64,000 bases of DNA, from NCBI RefSeq assembly GCF_036231965.1, contig NZ_CP109499.1, positions 8,060,001-8,124,000 on the forward strand, read 5' to 3'. The first letter of the stretch is position 1. Every line of letters begins with the position of its first letter. The notes under the pieces are model-generated. The model ran no database searches, was not told the origin of the DNA, and was given only the letters and a program-made list of their open reading frames with translations. This document shows, piece after piece, positions 16,596 through 23,930 of the stretch. Made by a program: the position numbers and the translations under genes. The DNA is from Streptomyces sp. NBC_01428 (GTDB lineage Bacteria; Actinomycetota; Actinomycetes; Streptomycetales; Streptomycetaceae).

Positions 16596-17537
16596 ATGCC
16601 CGAAGTCCTCAAAGCCCCCCTCGTCGTCGAGTTCCCCTTCACCCGCTCGCTCGGCCCCGTGCAGAGCGCCTTCCTCACCGGCCTGCGCGAACGCGTCGTC
16701 CTCGGGGTACGGACCACCGACGGACGCACCCTCGTCCCGCCCGTCGAGTACGACCCGGTCACCGCCGAGGAGATACGCGACCTCGTCGAGGTCGCCCCCA
16801 CCGGCACGGTCACCACCTGGGCCTGGAACCACGAACCCCGCCGCGGCCAGCCCCTGGACACCCCGTTCGCCTGGGTCCTCGTCCGGCTGGACGGCGCCGA
16901 CACCGCCCTGCTGCACGCCCTCGACGCCCCCGGCCCCGACGCCGTCCGCACCGGGATGCGCGTCCGCGTCCGCTGGGCCCCCGAACGCTCCGGCGCCATC
17001 ACCGACATCGCCTGCTTCGAACCGTACGACGGCGGGCCCGGTGAACCCACCGGCCACGACGGCCGGTTCGAGAACCCGGTGACCGGAATCGTCGCGGCCG
17101 CCCGCCTCGACTACGTCTACTCCCCGGGCCGCGCCCAGACCGCCTACATCGAGAACCTCTCCGAACGGCGCACCGTCGGCGAACGCTGCCCGTCCTGCCA
17201 CAAGGTGTACGTCCCGCCCCGGGGCGCCTGCCCCACCTGCGGCCTGGCCACCTCCGAACAGGTCGAGGTCGGCCCGCGCGGCACCGTCACCACGTACTGC
17301 ATCGTCAACATCAAGGCGAAGAACCTCGACATCGAAGTGCCCTACGTCTACGCGCACATCGCCCTCGACGGGGCCGGACTCGCACTGCACGGCCGGATCG
17401 GCGGCATCCCCTACGACGAGGTGCGGATGGGGCTGCGGGTCGAACCCGTGTGGGCGGAGGGCGGCCGCCACCCCGACCACTACCGGCCCACCGGCGAACC
17501 CGACGCGGACTACGAGACGTACAAGGAGATGCTGTAG
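16596..17537 (+). CDS. DUF35 OB-fold/zinc-ribbon protein, acyl-CoA associated
   Basis: This is a 313-residue protein with two OB-fold modules. The N-terminal one (about 30-145) lacks a zinc ribbon. The C-terminal DUF35 unit has a rubredoxin-like zinc ribbon, C198-P-S-C201 and C212-P-T-C215, followed by an OB fold (GPRGTVTTYCIVNI). DUF35 proteins bind acyl-CoA and pair with thiolase-like partners such as Ltp2, or act in HMG-CoA synthase complexes. AAGGAGAG precedes the ATG, and the stop codon abuts the next thiolase start at 17538. It is probably a non-catalytic scaffold or CoA-binding subunit of the downstream thiolase-like enzymes. Confidence 0.85.
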   Translation: MPEVLKAPLVVEFPFTRSLGPVQSAFLTGLRERVVLGVRTTDGRTLVPPVEYDPVTAEEIRDLVEVAPTGTVTTWAWNHEPRRGQPLDTPFAWVLVRLDGADTALLHALDAPGPDAVRTGMRVRVRWAPERSGAITDIACFEPYDGGPGEPTGHDGRFENPVTGIVAAARLDYVYSPGRAQTAYIENLSERRTVGERCPSCHKVYVPPRGACPTCGLATSEQVEVGPRGTVTTYCIVNIKAKNLDIEVPYVYAHIALDGAGLALHGRIGGIPYDEVRMGLRVEPVWAEGGRHPDHYRPTGEPDADYETYKEML

Positions 17538-18593
17538 ATGCGGCCCACCAGGGACATCGCCGTCGTCGCCTTCGGGCAGACCGACCACCGGCGCACCTCC
17601 GACGAGCACTCCGAGGTGGAGATGCTCCTCCCGGTGCTGCACGACGTCCTCGACCGGACGGGCCTGCGCACCGCGGACATCGGCTTCACCTGCTCCGGCT
17701 CCAGCGACTACCTCGCCGGCCGCGCCTTCTCCTTCACCATGGCGCTCGACGGGGTGGGGGCCTGGCCGCCGATCTCCGAGTCGCACGTGGAGATGGACGG
17801 CGCCTGGGCCCTGTACGAGGCGTGGACGAAACTGCTCACCGGCGACGCCGACACCGCGCTCGTGTACGCCTACGGCAAGTCCTCGCCCGGCTCCGTGCGC
17901 GACGTCCTGACCCGGCAGCTCGACCCGTACTACGTGGCCCCGCTGTGGCCCGACTCCGTCGCGCTCGCCGCGCTCCAGGCACAGGCGCTCATCGACGCGG
18001 GCGAGACCGACGAGCCCGCGCTCGCCGGCGTCGCCGCCCGCAGCCGCGCCGACGCGCGCACCAACGCCCACGCCCAGCTGCGCGGTCCGGTCCCGCAGGG
18101 CGACTACCTCGTCCGGCCGCTGCGCACCGGGGACTGCCCGCCCATCGGCGACGGAGCCGCGGCCGTGATCCTCGCCGCCGGCGAACGGGCCCGTGACCTG
18201 TGCGAACGACCCGCCTGGATCCGGGGCATCGACCACCGTGTCGAGGCGCACTCGCTCGGCGTGCGCGACCTGACCGACTCCCCGTCCACCCGGCTCGCGG
18301 CGGAACGCGCCGGAGCCTTCGAACGGCCCGTCGACACCGCCGAGTTGCACGCACCCTTCACCTCCCAGGAGGTGGTGCTGCGCAAGGCGCTGCGGCTCGG
18401 CGACAGCGTGTGCGTCAACCCGTCGGGGGGTCCGCTCGCCGCCAACCCCGTCATGGCGGCCGGGCTGATCCGCATCGGCGAGGCCGCCGCGCGCGTCCAT
18501 CGCGGGGAGTCCGACCGGGCACTCGCCCACGCCACCTCCGGCCCCTGCCTCCAGCAGAACCTGGTCGCCGTACTCGAAGGGGACGTCCGATGA
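17538..18593 (+). CDS. Thiolase-like protein 1 (SCP-x/Ltp type), nucleophile missing
   Basis: This 351-residue thiolase-fold protein starts directly after the DUF35 stop codon. It matches sterol-carrier/lipid-transfer thiolases (AVVAFGQTDHRR, GDGAAAVILAAGERA, VCVNPSGGPLAANPVMAAGL). At the N-terminal nucleophile position I see ESHVEMDGAWAL with no cysteine. Near the C-terminus is HATSGPCLQQN, with one cysteine. Loss of the nucleophilic Cys is typical of Ltp2-like retro-aldolases and of partner subunits. With its neighbour it probably forms the catalytic part of an acyl-CoA chain-shortening complex. Confidence 0.82.
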   Translation: MRPTRDIAVVAFGQTDHRRTSDEHSEVEMLLPVLHDVLDRTGLRTADIGFTCSGSSDYLAGRAFSFTMALDGVGAWPPISESHVEMDGAWALYEAWTKLLTGDADTALVYAYGKSSPGSVRDVLTRQLDPYYVAPLWPDSVALAALQAQALIDAGETDEPALAGVAARSRADARTNAHAQLRGPVPQGDYLVRPLRTGDCPPIGDGAAAVILAAGERARDLCERPAWIRGIDHRVEAHSLGVRDLTDSPSTRLAAERAGAFERPVDTAELHAPFTSQEVVLRKALRLGDSVCVNPSGGPLAANPVMAAGLIRIGEAAARVHRGESDRALAHATSGPCLQQNLVAVLEGDVR

Positions 18594-19756
18594 GCAAGGA
18601 GCCCGTGGCCGTCGTAGGCATCGGCCAGACCAAGCACGTGGCGGCGCGCCAGGACGTGTCCATCGCGGGCCTCGTCCGCGAGGCCGCCCGACGCGCCCTC
18701 GACGACGCCGAGCTGACCTGGGTCGACATCGACGCCGTGGTGATCGGGAAGGCACCCGACTTCTTCGAGGGCGTCATGATGCCCGAGCTCTACCTCGCCG
18801 ACGCCCTCGGCGCGGTGGGCAAACCGATGCTGCGGGTGCACACCGCCGGGTCCGTCGGCGGGTCGACCGCCCTCGTCGCCGCCAACCTCGTCGCCGCCCG
18901 CGTCCACGGCACCGTCCTCACCCTCGCCTTCGAAAAGCAGTCCGAGTCGAACGCCATGTGGGGCCTGTCCCTCCCCGTCCCCTTCCAGCAGCCCCTCCTC
19001 GCCGGCGCCGGCGGCTTCTTCGCCCCGCACGTGCGCGCCTACATGCGGCGCACCGGAGCCCCCGACACGGTCGGCTCGCTCGTCGCCTACAAGGACCGCC
19101 GCAACGCCCTGAAGAACCCGTACGCGCACCTCCACGAGCACGACATCACCCTGGAGAAGGTCCAGGCGTCACCGATGCTCTGGGACCCGATCCGCTACTC
19201 GGAGACCTGCCCGTCCTCCGACGGCGCGTGCGCCATGATCCTCACCGACCGCGCCGGAGCGGCCCGTTCGCCCCGGCCGCCCGCCTGGATGCACGGCGGC
19301 GCGATGCGCAGCGAACCCACCCTCTTCGCCGGCAAGGACTTCGTGTCCCCGCAGGCCGGCAAGGACTGCGCGGCCGACGTGTACCGGCAGGCCGGGATAG
19401 CGGACCCCCGCCGGGACATCGACGCCGTCGAGATGTACGTGCCGTTCTCCTGGTACGAACCCATGTGGCTGGAGAACCTCGGCTTCGCCGACGAGGGCGA
19501 GGGATGGAAACTCACCGAATCGGGGGTGACCGAACTGGAGGGCGATCTCCCCGTCAACATGTCGGGCGGCGTCCTGTCCACCAACCCCATCGGCGCCTCC
19601 GGCATGATCCGCTTCGCCGAAGCGGCACTTCAGGTCCGTGGCCAGGCAGGAGAGCACCAGGTCGACGGGGCACGACGGGTCCTCGGGCACGCCTACGGAG
19701 GCGGATCACAGTTCTTCTCCATGTGGCTGGTCGGCGCCGCGCCGCCCGCATCCTGA
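18590..19756 (+). CDS. Thiolase-like protein 2 (Ltp type)
   Basis: This 388-residue thiolase-fold protein overlaps the previous gene by ATGA, which suggests translational coupling. Landmarks are VGIGQTKHVAARQDVSIAGL, HTAGSVGGSTALVAANL (the nucleophile region, with Ser instead of Cys), VEMYVPFSWYEPMW, and VLSTNPIGASGMIRFAEAA, where the usual GHP is SNP-like. The C-terminal GHAYGGGSQFFSM lacks the usual catalytic Cys. The missing Cys/His/Cys triad argues against classical thiolysis and for a retro-aldol or structural role, like the steroid side-chain aldolase Ltp2 that works with a DUF35 partner. The substrate is unknown. Confidence 0.82.
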   Translation: MSKEPVAVVGIGQTKHVAARQDVSIAGLVREAARRALDDAELTWVDIDAVVIGKAPDFFEGVMMPELYLADALGAVGKPMLRVHTAGSVGGSTALVAANLVAARVHGTVLTLAFEKQSESNAMWGLSLPVPFQQPLLAGAGGFFAPHVRAYMRRTGAPDTVGSLVAYKDRRNALKNPYAHLHEHDITLEKVQASPMLWDPIRYSETCPSSDGACAMILTDRAGAARSPRPPAWMHGGAMRSEPTLFAGKDFVSPQAGKDCAADVYRQAGIADPRRDIDAVEMYVPFSWYEPMWLENLGFADEGEGWKLTESGVTELEGDLPVNMSGGVLSTNPIGASGMIRFAEAALQVRGQAGEHQVDGARRVLGHAYGGGSQFFSMWLVGAAPPAS

Positions 19757-19839
19757 AACCGTCCCCCTCACGTGGCCTGTCCGCCACCCGGACCGATCGC
19801 TAGGCTGGCCGCGGACGACGAACCGGGAGGAGCACGGAC

Positions 19840-20082
19840 GTGGCCGAGAGCACCATCGAGCAACACCCGCTCGCGGGCTGGGACAAGCCGGAGCTGGACC
19901 TCAGCAAGGCCGAGTGGCAGTCCAGCAGCCGAGGGCGGGGAGATGTCCAGATCGCCTTCGTCGAGGGCTTCATCGCGATGCGCAACAGCGGCCGCCCGCA
20001 GAGCCCTTCCCTGATCTTCACCCCCGCCGAGTGGGGGGCGTTCGTGTCGGGCGCCCGTGAGGGCGAGTTCGACCTCACCTGA
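19840..20082 (+). CDS. DUF397 domain protein
   Basis: This is an 80-residue protein of the DUF397 family, abundant in Streptomyces. Most members are encoded beside an XRE-type (Scr1-like) regulator and modulate it. The core reads WQSSSRGRGDVQIAFVEGFIAMRNS, then SLIFTPAEWGAFVSGAREGEFDL. The GTG at 19840 follows GGGAGGAG. No XRE partner is next to it, so it is an orphan copy. A possible -10 box TAGGCT lies at 19801-19806. Confidence 0.85.
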   Translation: MAESTIEQHPLAGWDKPELDLSKAEWQSSSRGRGDVQIAFVEGFIAMRNSGRPQSPSLIFTPAEWGAFVSGAREGEFDLT

Positions 20083-20333
20083 ACCGACACCGCCGGACCC
20101 TGTCCTCCCCGTCCCCGGACCCCGGCGGGGAGAGGCGGAGGACGCTCCCGCCGCGCCCGCACCCGGCCGCGCGTCTCCCTCGCGCCGCCCGCGTGCGACC
20201 GCGGAAAGGTTCCCTGAGCAGGAGCGCTCGAACAGGCTGCCCCACCGATGATCCCGGCGTACGCTGAGGTGCCTGGAGGTCACGGTACGCATCCGCATCG
20301 CCGCGCGGGCGCGACCGTGATCAGGGGGTGATC

Positions 20334-23225
20334 ATGGGGCAGCGCAGCCTGCGTGGCCGTCGTACGCTCTTCGAGCGCGAGAGCGAACTGTCCGCCGTGG
20401 ACGAGGCGTTGAGCGACCTCGCCGGGCCGCACAGGAACACCGGGGAGCCGCCCGGCCGTTCCCGCGGGGCGCTGCTGTCCTTCGCGGGCCACGCCGGCAT
20501 CGGCAAGACGACCCTCCTCACCGAGGTGCGCCGCCGCTCCGCCGCCAAGGGATGCACCGTCCTGAGCGCGCGCGGCGGCGAGCAGGAGCAGCGCGTCGCC
20601 TTCCACGTCGCCCGCCAGCTCCTCCAGCCGGAGTTCGCCGGCCTTTCCGACGCCGAACTCCGCGCGACACTGGGCAGTTGGTACGCGATCGTGGGCCCCG
20701 CACTCGGCCTCTGCGCCCCCTCCGAAGGCGCCCCGCCCGACCAGCAGGGACTGCGCGCGGGCCTCGACTGGGTCCTCACCCACCTCGCCGTGCAGCGCGC
20801 CCCGATGGTGCTCGTCCTGGACGACGCGCACTGGGCCGACGCCGAATCCCTCAGCTGGCTCGCCGCGTTCGCACCCCGCGCCGACCAACTCCCGCTGCTC
20901 GTCGTCGTCGCCTACCGGCCCGACGAACTGCCCGAACACGCCGAGGCGTTCAGGAGCCTGCCCGGCCGTGCCGGCCAGCGGCCCATCGGGCTCGAACCGC
21001 TCAGCGCGGCGGCCGTCGCCCGGCTCGTCCGCGAGGACCTCGGCATCCAGGCCGACGACGCGTTCTGCCGCGAGTGCTGGGCGGTCACCGCGGGCAACCC
21101 CTTCGAGGCCGTCGAGCTGACCGCCAAGGTCCGCGACCGGGGACTGAACCCGACCGAGGACGGCGCGCACCTGCTGCGGGACCTCGCCGCCGCCGTCAAG
21201 GGCAGCGGCCTCATCGCCCGCCTCGAACGCCTCGGCACCGCGACCGTCCGCTTCGCCTGGGCCTGCGCCGTCCTCGGCACGGAGATCCGGCCCGCGCTCG
21301 CCGCCGCCGTCGCCGGACTCGGTTCCGAGGAGGCCGCCGACGCGGCGGACGCCCTGCGCACCGCCCGCATCCTCACCGGCGCCGACCCCCTGGAGTTCGT
21401 CCACCCGCTCATCGCCACCGCCGTCTACCGCGACATCCCCGGCGCCGTGCGCGTCGCCCTGCACGGCCAGGCCGCCTGGTGCGTGATCGACGAAGGACTC
21501 GGCCCGGCCGCCGCCGCGCGCCACCTCATGGAGACCCACCCCGACGGCGACACCTGGATCGTCCAGCAGCTGCGCGCCGCGGCCCGCGAGACCCAGCGCG
21601 CCGGAGCCCCCGACGCCGCCCGCCGCTGTCTCGCCCGCGCCCTGCGCGAACCGCCGCCCCCCGCCGAGCGGGCCGCCGTCCTGTACGAACTGGGCTGCGC
21701 CTCCCTGCTCACCGAGCCGGCGAACACGGTCAACCACCTGCGCGCGGCACTCGAAGAACCCATCGCCGACCCCGAACTGCGCCACAACATCGTCTACCGC
21801 CTCTCCCAGGTCCTCGCGCACAGCGACCGGCTCGCCGAGGCATCCGAGACCCTCGACGGCCAGATCCACGTCACCGGCGACGCCCGGGTACGGCTGCGCA
21901 TGCAGTCCGAGCAGTTCATGTGGGACGCCTTCCGCGCCGACGAGCCCGACTCGCCCGCCCGCTCCCGCCGGCTGGCCCGGCTCGCCGACCGGCTCACCGG
22001 CCGTGACCTCACCGAGCGCTACGTCATCGGGCTGCGCGCCTGGGACGCCACCCTGCGCGGCGAACCCGCCCCGGTCGCCCTCCACCACGCCGAACGAGCC
22101 CTCGCCGGCGGCCTGGGCTGGGCCGAGGCCGACCGCGGTTTCGAGGTCCCGGTGCTGGTCGCGATGACTTTCATGTACGCCGACCGGCCGGGCCGCACGG
22201 AGGAGCTCTTCGCCACCGGCATCGCCGACTTCGAGACCCAGGGCTGGCACGGCGCCCATCTCTCCTTCGGCTACACGATCCTCGGCTACGTCCGCTTCCG
22301 CCGCGGCCGCCTCGCCGAGGCGGAGGACTTCGTCCGCGCCGGCCTCCGGCTCGCCGAACGCGTCGGGCCCGGGACCCCCGTCCACTGGTACGCGGTGGGC
22401 ACGCTCGTCCAGGTCCTGCTGGCCCGCGGCCGGGTCGACGAGGCCACCCGCGCCGGCGAGCACTACGCGCTGCGCGCGCCCTTCCCGGCCGCCGTCACCT
22501 TCCCGGACGCCCAGACCGTGTACGGCGAACTCCTGCTCGCCCGCGGCCTCGCCAAGGAGGCGGCCGTCGAGCTCGCCTCCGCGGGCAGCCGGCTCGACGA
22601 ACGCGGCATGCGCAACCCCTCCTGGTGTCCCTGGCAGCTCCACCTCGCCCGCGCCGAGAGCCATGCCGCCCCCGAGCGTGCCGTCGCCACGGCCCTCGAC
22701 GCGGTGCAGCGGGCCCGTCAGTACGGCGCGTCCTCGGCGATCGGCCAGGCGCTGCGCGCGGCAGCGGAGGTCTCCCCGGTTCCGGACCGTGTCGGCCTGC
22801 TCGAAGAGTCGGTCGGCCACCTGGAGCGCTCCCCGGCCGCGTACGAACTGGCCCGCGCGCTGGTCGACCTCGGGACCGAACTGCGTCGCGCGGGACGCCC
22901 CAGGGAAGCCGCCGAGCACCTCTACCGAGGCCTTGACGCGGCCGTCCAGTGCGGTGCCGACGGGCTGGTCGGCGCGGCCCGTGAGGAGCTGGCGAACGCG
23001 GGACTGCGACCCCGCCGCCTGCACAGCACCGAGACGGACACCCTGACCGCCCGCGAGCGTGCCGCCGCCGCACTGACCGCGACGGATCGGACCCCGGCCC
23101 AGGTCGCGAAGGAACTGCGCATCGACGAGCAGGCCGTCGTCCGGCTGCTGTCGGCCGTCTACCGCAAGGTCGGAACGGACCGCACGGGGCTCGCCGCCGC
23201 CCTCCGGGAGCAGGCCACGTCCTGA
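20334..23225 (+). CDS. Large ATP-binding LuxR (LAL/MalT-like) regulator
   Basis: This is a signal-transduction ATPase of about 963 residues. Walker A is GHAGIGKTT (residues 52-60). Walker B and following are VLVLDDAHWADAESLSWLAA. Long helical TPR-like repeats make up the centre. A C-terminal LuxR-type HTH is recognisable but degenerate (LTARERAAAALTATDRTPAQ, then AKELRIDEQAVVRLLSAVYR). ATG 20334 has a GGGGG site; GTG 20328 is an in-frame alternative. LAL proteins often activate a nearby pathway, but none is obvious here and the flanking genes are unrelated. A likely -10 box, TACGCT, lies near 20260. Confidence 0.85.
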   Translation: MGQRSLRGRRTLFERESELSAVDEALSDLAGPHRNTGEPPGRSRGALLSFAGHAGIGKTTLLTEVRRRSAAKGCTVLSARGGEQEQRVAFHVARQLLQPEFAGLSDAELRATLGSWYAIVGPALGLCAPSEGAPPDQQGLRAGLDWVLTHLAVQRAPMVLVLDDAHWADAESLSWLAAFAPRADQLPLLVVVAYRPDELPEHAEAFRSLPGRAGQRPIGLEPLSAAAVARLVREDLGIQADDAFCRECWAVTAGNPFEAVELTAKVRDRGLNPTEDGAHLLRDLAAAVKGSGLIARLERLGTATVRFAWACAVLGTEIRPALAAAVAGLGSEEAADAADALRTARILTGADPLEFVHPLIATAVYRDIPGAVRVALHGQAAWCVIDEGLGPAAAARHLMETHPDGDTWIVQQLRAAARETQRAGAPDAARRCLARALREPPPPAERAAVLYELGCASLLTEPANTVNHLRAALEEPIADPELRHNIVYRLSQVLAHSDRLAEASETLDGQIHVTGDARVRLRMQSEQFMWDAFRADEPDSPARSRRLARLADRLTGRDLTERYVIGLRAWDATLRGEPAPVALHHAERALAGGLGWAEADRGFEVPVLVAMTFMYADRPGRTEELFATGIADFETQGWHGAHLSFGYTILGYVRFRRGRLAEAEDFVRAGLRLAERVGPGTPVHWYAVGTLVQVLLARGRVDEATRAGEHYALRAPFPAAVTFPDAQTVYGELLLARGLAKEAAVELASAGSRLDERGMRNPSWCPWQLHLARAESHAAPERAVATALDAVQRARQYGASSAIGQALRAAAEVSPVPDRVGLLEESVGHLERSPAAYELARALVDLGTELRRAGRPREAAEHLYRGLDAAVQCGADGLVGAAREELANAGLRPRRLHSTETDTLTARERAAAALTATDRTPAQVAKELRIDEQAVVRLLSAVYRKVGTDRTGLAAALREQATS

Positions 23226-23399
23226 CGCGCACGGCGGGCGGGGGGACCGGCCGCGACCCGAGGCGGCGGCGTCCGGTGGGAGCTCCCGCGCGGCGCCGTG
23301 CGGTGCCGCCGGAAACCGCGGTCCGCCCGGCGACGGGAGGCGTCCCTCCCGGGTCCGAGCGGGCGGCGCCCACGGGACCCGGTGCGCCCCCCGGGCACG

Positions 23400-23405
23400 T
23401 ACCAT
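23400..23405 (+). promoter_or_regulatory. -10 box for a leaderless transcript
   Basis: TACCAT (TANNNT form) lies exactly 6 bp before the ATG at 23412. Transcription would then start at or next to the A of the start codon. No Shine-Dalgarno sequence precedes that ATG, which fits leaderless translation. Confidence 0.45.
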
Positions 23406-23411
23406 TGCGGC

Positions 23412-23909
23412 ATGTCCTTCCTCCGCCGCCGCAGCGCCACGCCCGCCGGGCCCGACTTCGACGTTCTGGCCATGGACCCGGGCGACTGGCCGGGCAACCT
23501 CGGCGCGGGCCTGCTGCCCGCTCCCGACGGCAGCTGCCAGGGCGTCTTCCTGCGGTACGACCTCTTCGGCGGCCGCGGCCCCGCGATGATCATCGGCAAC
23601 CTTCCGGAGGGCTCCCCGGCCCGCGACGTCGCCGAGGGCGAGGTCCCCTTTGAGGTGGCCCAGCTGTTGATCGCGCTGGAGAACGACGAGGAGGTCACCG
23701 TCACCGGCGCCGAGGACATGCCGGTGATGCAGGGCGACAACCTGCTCATCGTGCGCCGGCTGAAGCTCTCCGAGACGCGTATCTCCTGCGTCCAGTTCGA
23801 CCGCAGCGACAACGTCCTGGTGACCATCGCGGCCTGGGACCGCCCGATCACCGACGACCTCTACGCGCTGCTCAAGCCGCTGCCCGCGGAGCTCTTCCAG
23901 CAGGGCTGA
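23412..23909 (+). CDS. Conserved actinobacterial hypothetical protein
   Basis: This is a 165-residue soluble acidic protein without a signal peptide or membrane helix. It begins MSFLRRRSATPAG and contains AMDPGDWPGNLGAGLLPA, FEVAQLLIALENDEEVTVTG and RRLKLSETRISCVQFDRSDN. I do not know a function. The start is set by codon use and a -10 box six bases upstream, so it is probably leaderless. It converges on the PAS/SpoIIE gene with a 21-bp gap. Confidence 0.7.
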   Translation: MSFLRRRSATPAGPDFDVLAMDPGDWPGNLGAGLLPAPDGSCQGVFLRYDLFGGRGPAMIIGNLPEGSPARDVAEGEVPFEVAQLLIALENDEEVTVTGAEDMPVMQGDNLLIVRRLKLSETRISCVQFDRSDNVLVTIAAWDRPITDDLYALLKPLPAELFQQG

Positions 23910-23930
23910 GGCCGAACACCCCCTCCGGCG

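Noticed and set aside
20280..23405. A 1041-residue open frame on the minus strand opposite the LAL regulator
   Set aside because: It is a GC-rich antisense shadow: composition is Gly/Arg/Ala/Val-rich without domains, while the plus-strand frame has Walker A/B and LuxR motifs.
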